From Thermoplasmata archaeon (lineage in GTDB: Archaea > Thermoplasmatota > Thermoplasmata > UBA10834): 55,616 nucleotides of DNA. Under the pieces are notes generated by a model. That model did no database searches. It was not told the origin of the DNA and saw only the letters and a program-made list of their open reading frames with translations. The stretch is from the NCBI GenBank assembly GCA_021789945.1, contig JAJYIS010000003.1, positions 1 to 55,616 of the forward strand, written 5' to 3'. Below are positions 8,695 to 16,971 of the stretch, one piece after another; position 1 is the stretch's first letter, and every line of letters starts with the position of its first letter. A program made the position numbers and the translations under genes.

Positions 8695-9440
8695 AGCCGC
8701 GCAACAGGCTGTCCGACTCCGTGTGGACCGCCTTCACCGAAGGCCTCAGGTTCGTCGTCGTGCCGATAGTCCTCATAGACCTCATCACCAGGAACTACCC
8801 GCTCCTGACGACGCCGTTCATGCCACAGATCCGGGAGTACATCCTGATCTTCGGTGGGATGATCGTGGCGGCGAGCTCCCTCGAGGTGATGAACAAGCCG
8901 GGCTCCTTCAAGCGGCTGCTCTTCGGCCTGTCATCGCTCGGGTTCGTGTGCATGTGGATGTTCGTGATCTTCGGGGGAGGGCTCGCAGAGTTCACATACG
9001 GGCCGTACCATTTCAGCTTCGACATCACCAAGGTCGTCTACATCATGCTGATAGGCATCGGACTGAAGGGCTTGCTGGTCGTCACGACCTACTCCGACAA
9101 CAGGCAGGGCCTGCTCGAGGAGGCCAGGGAGAAGGGGCTCGAGAAGGCCGCCGCAAGGGAGGTCAAGAGGTCCCGGCCCGCAACGAGGACGAGGGCCGCG
9201 AACCCGGAGTTCTCGGCGTACTCGCGCCTGGCCTATGAGGTCACGCACGACGAATCCGTGGGCTACGAGCCTCCTCCTCCGCCCCCGGCTGTGCCAGCTG
9301 CGCCGCAACGGACGATCAGGACGGTCAAGTTCAAGACCTGCCCGATATGCGGCGAGAAGGCCCTGTCGAACGAGACGGTCTGCAGGAACTGCGGCGCGTG
9401 GTTCTCGAGTGACTCGTTCAGGTTCGAGAAGAGTTCCTGA
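8691..9440 (+). CDS. four-helix membrane protein with C-terminal zinc ribbon
   Basis: Unrecognised 249-residue protein. The start at 8691 overlaps the previous stop by 4 bases; the ORF-track start at 8604 lies inside the previous gene. The N-terminal 140 residues contain about four hydrophobic stretches (FVVVPIVLIDLI, YILIFGGMIVAASSLEV, LGFVCMWMFVIFGGG, VVYIMLIGIGLKGLLVV). A basic, Ala-rich linker and a proline run then precede a zinc ribbon CPICGEKALSNETVCRNCG (C-x2-C-x10-C-x2-C). The zinc ribbon should be cytoplasmic. With its partner it may form a membrane complex spanning surface and cytoplasm. Its 3' end overlaps the convergent ncsA gene by 23 bases. Confidence 0.65.
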   Translation: MKPRNRLSDSVWTAFTEGLRFVVVPIVLIDLITRNYPLLTTPFMPQIREYILIFGGMIVAASSLEVMNKPGSFKRLLFGLSSLGFVCMWMFVIFGGGLAEFTYGPYHFSFDITKVVYIMLIGIGLKGLLVVTTYSDNRQGLLEEAREKGLEKAAAREVKRSRPATRTRAANPEFSAYSRLAYEVTHDESVGYEPPPPPPAVPAAPQRTIRTVKFKTCPICGEKALSNETVCRNCGAWFSSDSFRFEKSS

Positions 9441-10341
9441 TCGAGTCGATGAGCTCGCAGGCCTTGCACTTCTTGGATATCGTGGGCTCTCCGCACTCGC
9501 ATGTCCTGAGCTCTGCCTGCTCGAAGGTGCTCTCGAGCGCCGGCAACAACTTGTCGTAGCTCCTAAGGATCGAATGCCTCGTCCCCGGGTACCTGTCCTC
9601 GAGCTCGAAGACTGCAGACCTGTAGGAGTTCCTGAGCGCCTCTGGAGCATACGGGCATTCGAGGTCATGGTACCGCAGCCCGTTGACAATGGCATAGAGC
9701 GTGGTCTCGCTCTCGGGTATCGACCTGAGGGGCTGGATCCGCGGCACCAAGCCTGGCTGGCCCCTCCGGTGCGGCCCGAGCCTCGCCAGCCGCTCCACGT
9801 CGCCTCGCGCGAAGTTCATCAGTATGGACTGGGCCGTGTCGTCTAGGTTCAGGCCGGTCGTGAGGTAGTCCGCCTTCCAGTCCCTCGCGGCCCTGTTCAT
9901 AGCGGACCGCCTGAGCACGCCGCAGTAGCTGCAAGTCGAGAGCTCGCGCTCCACAGCGGCGATCTCGTCCATGGTGACTCCGAACATCCCCTTGAAGGAG
10001 ACGATGATGTGCTCCGCGCCGATCTCCTTGCATTTGGCCGCGACAATCGGCAGGCTGGACTCGCGATATCCCGCGATGCCCTCGTCGACTGTGATCGCGC
10101 ATATCCCAGTATTGCGCCTCTTGCCAAGGATCTGGCTCACGAGATGGAGCGCGACGGTGCTGTCCTTTCCGCCCGAGACTGCGACCGCGATCCTCTCGCC
10201 GCCCCTGAGCTCCAGCTGCTGGCGCAGCTCATGCTTGACTCGCTTCTCAGCGAACGCTGAGAAGTGTTCGCTGCAGAGATGAGCTCCGCTGTACCTTATC
10301 AGGGTGATCGCTTTGCGGTTGCACTTGTCGCACTTGGGCAC
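9418..10341 (-). CDS. ncsA: tRNA U34 / U54 2-thiolase, NcsA/TtuA family
   Basis: The PP-loop ATPase motif AVSGGKDSTVALHLV, an N-terminal zinc pair CDKCNRKA with the later LCSEHF, the central STCSYCGVLRR, LTTGLNLDDTAQS and a C-terminal double zinc motif (CECG, CKAC) identify the TtcA/NcsA/TtuA tRNA-thiolation family. Such enzymes adenylate the target uridine and take sulfur from ubiquitin-like carriers; a candidate carrier lies at 41.8 kb. Start: AATAAATA at 10365-10372 (minus) lies 24-31 bases upstream of GTG 10341, so a leaderless start there fits. Family members also begin just before the CxxC. The ORF-track ATG at 10419 lies upstream of that TATA box. NcsA versus TtuA specificity is not resolved. 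Confidence 0.85.
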   Translation of the reverse strand: MPKCDKCNRKAITLIRYSGAHLCSEHFSAFAEKRVKHELRQQLELRGGERIAVAVSGGKDSTVALHLVSQILGKRRNTGICAITVDEGIAGYRESSLPIVAAKCKEIGAEHIIVSFKGMFGVTMDEIAAVERELSTCSYCGVLRRSAMNRAARDWKADYLTTGLNLDDTAQSILMNFARGDVERLARLGPHRRGQPGLVPRIQPLRSIPESETTLYAIVNGLRYHDLECPYAPEALRNSYRSAVFELEDRYPGTRHSILRSYDKLLPALESTFEQAELRTCECGEPTISKKCKACELIDSIRNSSRT

Positions 10342-10492
10342 GCTTGCAGGATGCCAGAGCCGCATATTTATTGCTTCTTTGACGGCGGCGGAGAAATGAT
10401 CCTCCTTCCCAGGGGCCACGTGGCTCTCGGCTCTGGCCAGCAGCGAGCGGAAGATGGAACTATCCGAGACGCCTTCTCCGCTCAGATTTCAG

Positions 10493-11029
10493 ATGGTTGA
10501 ATCACAGGTTCGCATCCGACCGGCAGAACGCGAGGATGTCCCGACCGTCGTGCTGATCTCCCGGACGTCCGTGACCGATGAGGAGGTCTCAGGGTTCGGC
10601 GTGCCCGTCACCGAGTCAAGGGCCGAAGAGGTGGACAGGATACTCTCCTCTTGGATTGGAAATGGCAGAGCGGGCGCCCAGGAGCTGTTGGTTGCGGAGA
10701 GGGACGGGCTTGTTGTGGGTTGCGTGAAGATCGAGGAGAGGGGGGACGATCTCGAGCTCGTCGACATCGACGTGCTTCGTCCGATGCAGGGCCAAGGGAT
10801 AGGGAAGTCTCTCGTCACCTACGTCGAAGAGTTGGCGAGAGAGCGGAGGAAGCGCGCGGTCACATTGGGCACGAGCAGGAACTCGGCAGGAGTCGCGTGG
10901 ATGTCGTTGCCTTGGTGGACCTCCATCGGCTACTCAGTCACTCATGAGGAAGAGAACGACTGGACCAGGTCAATCGCCCCCGGAGTGCGGGAGATCAGGA
11001 TGAGGAAGGGAATCTCACACCCTGACTGA
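10493..11029 (+). CDS. GNAT family N-acetyltransferase
   Basis: A 178-residue acetyltransferase fold: an N-terminal strand VRIRPAEREDVPTVVLIS, a central strand GLVVGCVKIEERGDDLELVDID, and motif A VLRPMQGQGIGKSLVTYVEE, whose Q-G-x-G-I-G loop binds acetyl-CoA. The late SLPWWTSIGYSVTHEEE segment matches the usual F-Y-x-x-x-G-F position. The substrate is unknown. The ATG at 10493 is preferred over the ORF-track start at 10454 because the homology pattern begins directly after it. It is divergent from ncsA. Confidence 0.8.
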   Translation: MVESQVRIRPAEREDVPTVVLISRTSVTDEEVSGFGVPVTESRAEEVDRILSSWIGNGRAGAQELLVAERDGLVVGCVKIEERGDDLELVDIDVLRPMQGQGIGKSLVTYVEELARERRKRAVTLGTSRNSAGVAWMSLPWWTSIGYSVTHEEENDWTRSIAPGVREIRMRKGISHPD

Positions 11030-11135
11030 AGTCCGGTTCTTCTCAGCTGCTGCACGCATAATCGGACCGATCTTCAGGAATGTCCTGGCCCTTGGGTCCC
11101 TCGGGACCTCCCCATTGTTCTACCGTCTTTCCTCC

Positions 11136-11155
11136 TCAATGGTTCTCAATGGTTC
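11136..11155. repeat. tandem 10-bp duplication
   Basis: TCAATGGTTC occurs twice without spacer in the 141-base gap between the acetyltransferase and the small membrane gene. CAATGGTTC appears once more near 11371. No function is evident; simple slippage is likely. Confidence 0.5.
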
Positions 11156-11170
11156 CTTCCGAGACGGGAG

Positions 11171-11395
11171 TCAGACTCCTCTCAGCGCCTCTAGGTTGCG
11201 ACGGTGAAGAACCCACAGAAATATGAGAATCCCAACAATGATCAGCGCGATTCCAGGAACCGCGATCTCCCATTGGTAAATCACTCCTTCCGAGGACGAA
11301 AACACTATGTTACCCGCGAGATAGACGAGGAACAGACCGACTGCGACCAGGAGTGTCGATGCGAGCAGTCCAATGGTTCTTGCAGGACCAGACAT
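11171..11395 (-). CDS. small membrane protein with two helices, 74 aa
   Basis: Two strongly hydrophobic segments (about residues 8-30, LLASTLLVAVGLFLVYLAGN, and 45-64, VPGIALIIVGILIFLWVLH) are joined by a short polar loop and followed by a basic tail HRRNLEAL, predicting a hairpin with both ends inside. No family was recognised. The predicted product, not a homologue, is the support. The gene is alone between two plus-strand genes. Confidence 0.55.
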   Translation of the reverse strand: MSGPARTIGLLASTLLVAVGLFLVYLAGNIVFSSSEGVIYQWEIAVPGIALIIVGILIFLWVLHRRNLEALRGV

Positions 11396-11534
11396 GGGAA
11401 GAGCATTGTCTTTCCACCCTTTGGGCTTTGCCGAGACGAGGTGTTCTTCTATCTACTACGCTCACATCCTTGCACTTCTGGCCACCCCTAGATAGTTATT
11501 TGTAAGGATAGCGCATTCGAGAAACGAGGGCAGA

Positions 11535-12494
11535 ATGCAGGACGTCTGGGTGGAGAAGTACAGGCCCAAGAAGCTCTCTGAGGTAATCGGCCAAAAGGCG
11601 ATTGTCGAGAGGCTCTCGGCCTACACGAGAACCAGGAGCATGCCTCACATGCTCTTCGCAGGTCCTGCAGGCTCCGGAAAGACGACCTGCGCGATTGCTC
11701 TTGCCCGCGAGCTGTTCGGTGAACACTGGCGGGACAGCCTGATCGAGCTCAACGCATCTGACGAGAGGGGAATCGACATCGTCCGCGGGAAGATCAAGGA
11801 CTTCGCCCGCGCGGCGTCGATCGGCGGGACCGACTTCAAGGTAATATTCCTGGACGAGGCGGACTCGCTCACGGCCGATGCCCAGGCAGCCCTGAGAAGG
11901 ACGATGGAGCGGTACACCCAGACCTGCAGGTTCATCCTCTCGTGCAACTACTCATCAAAGATCATCGAGCCGATCCAGTCGAGGTGCGCTGTGTTCAGGT
12001 TCCGGCCGCTCAGCGAGGACGACGTGAAGACCTATCTGAAGAACATCGCGAGCCAAGAGCATGTGCATGTCACCGACGACGGGCTCGATGCGATTTGCGA
12101 GCTGGCCGCAGGTGACCTCCGGAAGGCGACCAACATCCTGCAGGTCGCATCTTCCCTCGGCAAGAAAGTCGACCAGGATGTCGTGTTCGAGTCCACTGAG
12201 AGCATCCGCCCCTCCGAGATACAGGAACTTCTGAAGACCGCGCTCAGCGGTAACTTCACCGCCGCCCGCTCCAGGCTCGACGGGATCATCATAAGGCACG
12301 GGCTCTCGGGGGAGGACATCGTCCAGGGGATCCACAGGGCCGTCTTCGACCTGCCCGTGAGCGAGGACGCGAAGATCGTCCTCATCGACCGGGTCGGCGA
12401 GGCTGAGTTCCGCATGGTATCGGGCTCGAGCGACAGGATACAGCTCGAGGCCCTGCTGGCTCATTTCGCCAACGAAGGCCGGAAGATGAAGTAG
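11535..12494 (+). CDS. rfcS: replication factor C small subunit
   Basis: AAA+ clamp-loader subunit that, with RfcL (at 52.4 kb), loads PCNA. In order: the RFC box [14 protein letters not shown], Walker [10 protein letters not shown], Walker [10 protein letters not shown], sensor 1 [11 protein letters not shown], and the arginine-finger SRC motif [10 protein letters not shown], then the C-terminal collar domain. 319 residues is standard. A TATA-like element AGTTATTTG lies about 35-40 bases upstream. Only one small-subunit gene is in the window. Confidence 0.96.
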   Translation: MQDVWVEKYRPKKLSEVIGQKAIVERLSAYTRTRSMPHMLFAGPAGSGKTTCAIALARELFGEHWRDSLIELNASDERGIDIVRGKIKDFARAASIGGTDFKVIFLDEADSLTADAQAALRRTMERYTQTCRFILSCNYSSKIIEPIQSRCAVFRFRPLSEDDVKTYLKNIASQEHVHVTDDGLDAICELAAGDLRKATNILQVASSLGKKVDQDVVFESTESIRPSEIQELLKTALSGNFTAARSRLDGIIIRHGLSGEDIVQGIHRAVFDLPVSEDAKIVLIDRVGEAEFRMVSGSSDRIQLEALLAHFANEGRKMK

Positions 12495-12521
12495 GCACCC
12501 GGAGGAGCAAGTGCACAAATG

Positions 12522-12529
12522 TTATATAC
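12522..12529 (+). promoter_or_regulatory. TATA box of the L40e gene
   Basis: TTATATAC is the strongest TATA box in this stretch, 34-41 bases before the L40e ATG, so the mRNA would carry a leader of roughly 10 bases. Confidence 0.6.
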
Positions 12530-12562
12530 GGTTTCGAGGCTTGGGGCGCCAGAGGACCCAAG

Positions 12563-12712
12563 ATGGCTAGATTCCCCGAGGCAGAGGCCCGGAACCTCGT
12601 GAAGAAGGTCTGCATGAACTGCAATGCCAGGAACGCCATACGCGCGACCAGATGCAGGAAGTGCGGGTACCACGGCCTGAGGATCAAGACGAGAGAGACG
12701 AAGAAAGCGTGA
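12563..12712 (+). CDS. rpl40e: 50S ribosomal protein L40e (eL40), 49 aa
   Basis: This short gene falls below the ORF-track cutoff. Translation begins [20 protein letters not shown] and ends [11 protein letters not shown] zinc ribbon is formed by CMNC and CRKC ten residues apart, with the hallmark [11 protein letters not shown] ending of archaeal and eukaryotic L40e. In eukaryotes this protein is made as a ubiquitin fusion; here, as in other archaea, it is free. It has its own TATA box and follows rfcS after 68 bases. Confidence 0.95.
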   Translation: MARFPEAEARNLVKKVCMNCNARNAIRATRCRKCGYHGLRIKTRETKKA

Positions 12713-13023
12713 TCGGCCACACCCGGTTCGTTTTGTCATTCCGAAGTTGCCTGCCTGCTGCAGGCTGACACTTCACCTAATAGAAAAAGACGGGTGGAGG
12801 GGACTCCACCGCAGTTGGGCATCACCCTTTGGTCACACCTCTCCTCTTCCTTCAAAAGAGCGTGTCTGCCAAAATGGCGATAGGGAATTCAGTCGCGTGA
12901 TTATAACCCTTTTGCCCACATTAGAGCATTGGCTCGCACTTAGGCAATGGAATTCTTAGGATTGAAAGCATTTGCGTGAATAGGATATGTTTATTTACAT
13001 TTTGCCAAATTCATGTAGTCGAA
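12713..13023. other. 311-base intergenic stretch with one stable hairpin
   Basis: No convincing gene was found; the 70-residue ORF at 12747 has no recognisable character. The stretch holds a perfect 7-bp stem with a GGGA (GNRA-type) loop, GGTGGAG-GGGA-CTCCACC at 12793-12810, and a short palindrome GCCTGCTGCAGGC near 12752. It ends with the TATA box TTTATTTAC (12990-12998) of the next gene. The hairpin may end the L40e transcript or belong to a small RNA. Confidence 0.45.
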
Positions 13024-14088
13024 ATGTGGAAATTTCTCCGGAACGAGATGTTGGTCATCCTCGCGCTCGCCGAGGACGCGAACAGGACGGACGCTGAGAT
13101 CGCGGACATATACGACCTGAAGAAGGGCACCGTGTCGTCAGTGAGGAGAAGGCTGTTCGACGCGGGCGCCATCAACTTCGCCTATGTGCCGACGTTCAAC
13201 ATGCTCGGATGCGAGATGCTCGCGTTCCATTATGGTTCGACAGATCCTGCGACCCGACCCGACGTCAAGGCCAGCAACTACCTGGAGTTCTGCAATCGAG
13301 CCCCGCAGGTCTACTTCGGCATGATAGGCGGGAACTCCGTCGCGCTCTTCACGGCACTCAGGAACGCCACTGAGCTGGAGTCGTTCATGCTCTCCCACAA
13401 TAGGTTCTTCCTCGGTACCAGGCGGCCGTCCAAGGCAAGGCTGAACACCGTCGTCTTCCCATACTCGCTCTCGAGGGGGAAGTACGTGCCACACTTCGCC
13501 AACATCGTCTACGACTACTTCGAACTCGACGTCCCCCAGCCCAAGACCACGCCTCCGTTTCAATCCTCAAAGGAGCCCGTCGACCTCTCGAAGACGGAGA
13601 AGGCCGTGCTCGTGGACATGGTGGCGAACCCGACGAACACGGATCGCGAGATCGCGGAGTCCGTGAAGCTGTCCAGGCAGGCGGTGACGAGGATCCGCAA
13701 CAGGCTGACGGACGACGGGATGCTCACCAGGATCTGCGTGCCGAGGCTCTACCGATGGGGGTTCGAGATATGTGCAATCGCGCACCCGAAGTTCAGCCTC
13801 GATGTCCCCTGGGAGAAGCGTCTCCGGACCGAGCCGAAGGCCGCCGTCGAAACGTCGTTCTACTCCGTCTCGAAGGCCGATGAAGCGGTCTCATGCTACA
13901 TGGTGCCCAAGTTCACCCAGTACTCGGAGCGGCTCGAGAGCATCCTTGGATGGTACCACAAGGCGAAGGCCTTCGACGATGAGCTGGAAGTGACTCTGTT
14001 CTCCCTCGAGCGCACGAGCGAGCTGCGCAACTTCGACTTCGCTCCGGCGGTCCGCCACATCTTGGGCGCGGACTCGCGTCCGCAGTAG
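13024..14088 (+). CDS. transcriptional regulator with two tandem HTH units
   Basis: 354 residues from the ATG at 13024. A TATA box 26-34 bases upstream makes this a leaderless start; the ORF track adds 16 residues. The chain appears to be an internal duplication. A first winged HTH (about 5-60, RTDAEIADIYDLKKGTVSSV then RRRLFDAGAINFAYVPTF) leads into an alpha/beta domain. A second HTH (about 185-245, NTDREIAESVKLSRQAVTRI then RNRLTDDGMLTRICVPRL) leads into another such domain. HTH units of this Lrp/AsnC-like kind normally dimerise, so one chain could act as a built-in dimer. Ligand and targets are unknown. Confidence 0.75.
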   Translation: MWKFLRNEMLVILALAEDANRTDAEIADIYDLKKGTVSSVRRRLFDAGAINFAYVPTFNMLGCEMLAFHYGSTDPATRPDVKASNYLEFCNRAPQVYFGMIGGNSVALFTALRNATELESFMLSHNRFFLGTRRPSKARLNTVVFPYSLSRGKYVPHFANIVYDYFELDVPQPKTTPPFQSSKEPVDLSKTEKAVLVDMVANPTNTDREIAESVKLSRQAVTRIRNRLTDDGMLTRICVPRLYRWGFEICAIAHPKFSLDVPWEKRLRTEPKAAVETSFYSVSKADEAVSCYMVPKFTQYSERLESILGWYHKAKAFDDELEVTLFSLERTSELRNFDFAPAVRHILGADSRPQ

Positions 14089-14164
14089 GCGCTCCGTTGG
14101 GCCAACCTGTAAATAGAATCCGGATGATATTGCACCCGGTGATCGCATCAGAGTCACAGCATAT

Positions 14165-14551
14165 GTGGCCAGCAGGTGGGTCAAGGCCGCATTCCTGGCC
14201 ATAATCGGCATCGTGATACTCTACTTCTCGGCCGGGCTCGTGGACGACCTCAGGCAGGTCGTCCAGCAGCACTCGAACTTCAACCTCACGTACACTTGGA
14301 GCCTTCTGACGATCCTGCTCTGGATACTCGTCGCCTGGCTGTTCATCGACGCGGCTTTGACCGTCGCCCTGAGCTTCTCGGAGCACAGGTACACATTGTA
14401 CGATGTGATGGTGAGGCTCCAGAAGATCGAGAAGAGGCTCGGCGTCCAGGAGCCAAGGTCGACCGGCCGGGGGTCGCGGACGGAGGCTGACGCCGAGGAG
14501 GTCGTGGAGGAGCCTGATGAGAACGAGGTGCCTCCTCCCCCGGTCGAATGA
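14165..14551 (+). CDS. small two-helix membrane protein with acidic tail, 128 aa
   Basis: Unrecognised protein. Hydrophobic helices lie at about residues 6-27 (VKAAFLAIIGIVILYFSAG) and 46-70 (LLTILLWILVAWLFIDAALT). The segment YDVMVRLQKIEKRLGV may form a short coiled coil, and the C-terminal 30 residues are acidic and end in a proline run. GTG 14165 is the track start; an overlapping ATG at 14163 is out of frame. It ends 10 bases before the convergent topA stop. Confidence 0.6.
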   Translation: MASRWVKAAFLAIIGIVILYFSAGLVDDLRQVVQQHSNFNLTYTWSLLTILLWILVAWLFIDAALTVALSFSEHRYTLYDVMVRLQKIEKRLGVQEPRSTGRGSRTEADAEEVVEEPDENEVPPPPVE

Positions 14552-14560
14552 GATCGCCCG

Positions 14561-16876
14561 CTACGCGGCCTTCTCCTTCTTCTCCTTGCCTTCCTTCTTC
14601 TGCGCCCTCTCGAGCTTCTTCGGGCAGCTCATGTTCAGGCAGAGCGTCCACTTCCCCCTGTTCGCGTTGAGCACATCGACCAGCGGGGCGCCGCACGCTT
14701 CGCAGGCCTGGTCCTTTGCGATAATCTTCCCCTGCTGCGGCAGAGGGTACATGACCTTGCAGTTCGGGTAGTTCGAGCATCCCGCGAACCTCTTGCCCTT
14801 CCTCGATTGGACGATCCTGACATCGCCTCCGCAGGACGGGCACTTGCCCAGGTGCCTCTCCTTGAGGGCCCCCGGGCATTTCGGGTCTATGCAGACGACT
14901 GTGGGGGCCTGCCCTCTGGCCACGGTCTTGATCTTCGGGGCGCCGCAGACCTCGCAGACCTGGTTCGTCGCCAGCACCAGGAGGCCCTGGGGGAGCGGGT
15001 ACGTGTTCTTGCATTCCGGGTAGTTCGAGCATCCGGCGAACGAGCCGGTCCTCCCGCGGATCTGCATCATGTGGCCCGTCCTGCACTTCGGGCACTGGCC
15101 GAGCGCGTGCTGCTCGCGGAGCGCCTTCTTTATCGCGTCCCCGACGTCGACCTTGTGCTTCTCCAGGACCTCCATGATGTCGTCCAGCATCGCCTGGCTC
15201 TCCTCCACGACCTCCGCCTGCTCGAGCTCGCCGTTCGCGATCATGTCCATGTCGCGCTCGAGGTGCGAGGTCATCTTGACGTTCGTGATGTCGTTCGCGT
15301 ACTGCTCGAGTGCCGTGACCACCGCCGTGCCGCTCTCCGTCGGCTCGATGATCCTCGACACCTTCACGAACCTCCTGTCGAACAGCTTCTGGATGGTCTC
15401 GTGCCTGGTGCTCTTCGTGCCCAGCCCGAGGTCCTCCATCTTCTTGACTAGCGTGCCCTGGGAGTATCTCTCGGGCGGGGCCGTCTTCTTCTCTGAGTTG
15501 TGGATCCTGAGGACGTCGGCCTCGTCGCCGACATTCAGGGCCGGAAGGGTGACCTCCTTGGCCCGGTAGTACGGATAGTACTTCCTCCATCCGGGGGAGA
15601 TGATGTTGTATCCCTCGCTCTCGAACTGCTCCCCGCCGATGTCGAGATCGACCTTGGTGGTCCTCGACACGCACGATGGTGCGAGCGTCGCGAGGAACCT
15701 CCTGGTCACGAGCTCGTAGACATCCCAGCTGTGCCCCTTGAGCTCGCCCTTCTTGGCCGCCTCCACGGGGTGTATCGGCGGGTGGTCTGTCGTGCTCCTC
15801 TTTCCCCTCGACGGCCTGAGGCTCTCCTGTTGCAGGATCTCTTCAGCCTCGGCGGCGAACTCCGATTTCCTCAGCTTCTCCAGGATCGACCTCAGGCTGA
15901 GCGACGGCGGATACACCGTGTTGTCGGTCCTCGGGTATGAGATGTATCCCGCGGTGTACAGGTCCTCCGCGACCTTCATGGCCTGCGACGCCGTGAGGCC
16001 GATCTTGTTCGCCTCCATGAGATAGATGGTCGTGCTGAACGGTACCGGAGGGTACTCGTCGTTCTGCTCCTCCTTCGCGTCCTTTACGATGGCCTTCTTC
16101 GCAAGCTTCGCCTTCGCCGCAGCGGATTGCGCCTCCTCCTTGACGGTGAACCGGCCGTGCATGTGCGACGCGCTGAAGCCGGTGTCCTTCATCAGGTCCG
16201 CGCTGACGAGCCAATAGGGCGTCGGCTGGAATGACTTGATCTCCCTGTCTCTGTCGACTATCAGGGCCAGAGTCGGGCTCTGGACCCTGCCCACAGAGAG
16301 GAAGTCCTTCCCCAGCTGGCCCGAGGCCAATGAGATGAATCTGGTGAGCGCGGCCCCCCAGGCGAGGTCGATGAGCTGCCTGGTCTCCGCGGACGCCGCG
16401 AGCTTGTAGTCCAGCTCCGTTAGCTCCGAGAACGCCCGCTCGATCTCTCCCTTGGTCAGCGCGCTGAACCTCGCCCTTCGGACCGTCTTCTTCACTTTCG
16501 CCTCCTCGAGCGCTTCCGCGCCTATGAGTTCCCCTTCGCGGTCGAAGTCCGTCGCGACGATGACCTCGTCCGCCCAGGTCGATAGGTCGACAAGGGCGTT
16601 CATGATCTTCTTCGCCGTCGGGTCGACCTTCTTCACAGGCTTGACATGGACGAGGTCCTTGGGCGGGATCGCGTCCCAGTTCCTCTGGTACTGCTCAGGG
16701 TAGTCGAGCTCGATGATGTGTCCTCTGAGGCCGAGGACCGCGTGCTCGTCGCCGCCCTTGTCGAAGAAGAACGTCTGGACACCGGCTACCGAGCGGCCCT
16801 TCTGAGTGAAGTCGGACAGTATGAGTGCGATCCTCCGCGCGGCGAGATTTTTCTCGGAGACTATTAGCCGGCGCAT
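14561..16876 (-). CDS. topA: DNA topoisomerase I (type IA) with C-terminal zinc ribbons
   Basis: The N-terminal TOPRIM domain (MRRLIVSEKNLAARRIALIL; acidic DFDREGE near residue 109), the strand LASGQLGKDFLSVGRVQSPT, and the active-site tyrosine in YISYPRTDNTVYP identify a type IA topoisomerase that relaxes negative supercoils. The C-terminal third carries several C4 zinc ribbons (CPKCRTGHM with CSNYPEC; CEVCGAP with CIDPKC; CPSCGGDV with CSNYPNC; CEACGAP with CLNMSC) and a lysine-rich tail. No helicase domain is present, so it is not reverse gyrase. A TATA box TTAAATAAG about 25 bases upstream on the minus strand indicates a leaderless start at 16876. 771 residues is normal. Confidence 0.95.
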   Translation of the reverse strand: MRRLIVSEKNLAARRIALILSDFTQKGRSVAGVQTFFFDKGGDEHAVLGLRGHIIELDYPEQYQRNWDAIPPKDLVHVKPVKKVDPTAKKIMNALVDLSTWADEVIVATDFDREGELIGAEALEEAKVKKTVRRARFSALTKGEIERAFSELTELDYKLAASAETRQLIDLAWGAALTRFISLASGQLGKDFLSVGRVQSPTLALIVDRDREIKSFQPTPYWLVSADLMKDTGFSASHMHGRFTVKEEAQSAAAKAKLAKKAIVKDAKEEQNDEYPPVPFSTTIYLMEANKIGLTASQAMKVAEDLYTAGYISYPRTDNTVYPPSLSLRSILEKLRKSEFAAEAEEILQQESLRPSRGKRSTTDHPPIHPVEAAKKGELKGHSWDVYELVTRRFLATLAPSCVSRTTKVDLDIGGEQFESEGYNIISPGWRKYYPYYRAKEVTLPALNVGDEADVLRIHNSEKKTAPPERYSQGTLVKKMEDLGLGTKSTRHETIQKLFDRRFVKVSRIIEPTESGTAVVTALEQYANDITNVKMTSHLERDMDMIANGELEQAEVVEESQAMLDDIMEVLEKHKVDVGDAIKKALREQHALGQCPKCRTGHMMQIRGRTGSFAGCSNYPECKNTYPLPQGLLVLATNQVCEVCGAPKIKTVARGQAPTVVCIDPKCPGALKERHLGKCPSCGGDVRIVQSRKGKRFAGCSNYPNCKVMYPLPQQGKIIAKDQACEACGAPLVDVLNANRGKWTLCLNMSCPKKLERAQKKEGKEKKEKAA

Positions 16877-16931
16877 TCAGGGTTGGATGATTGCCTGCTT
16901 ATTTAATGTTGATGGGGAGGCGCGGCGAGCT

Positions 16932-16952
16932 GGCCAGATCGAAGATCTGGCC
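16932..16952. repeat. 9-bp perfect inverted repeat between purA and topA
   Basis: GGCCAGATC-GAA-GATCTGGCC lies 20 bases after the purA stop and about 55 bases ahead of the topA start. It may fold in the purA transcript as a 3' stem-loop, or act as a regulator site upstream of the topA TATA box at about 16898-16906. Confidence 0.6.
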
Positions 16953-16971
16953 GAGGCGGAGGTCCTTCGGC

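Noticed and set aside
12747-12959. 70-residue ORF after L40e
   Set aside because: It spans the hairpin and has no protein-like pattern or promoter spacing.
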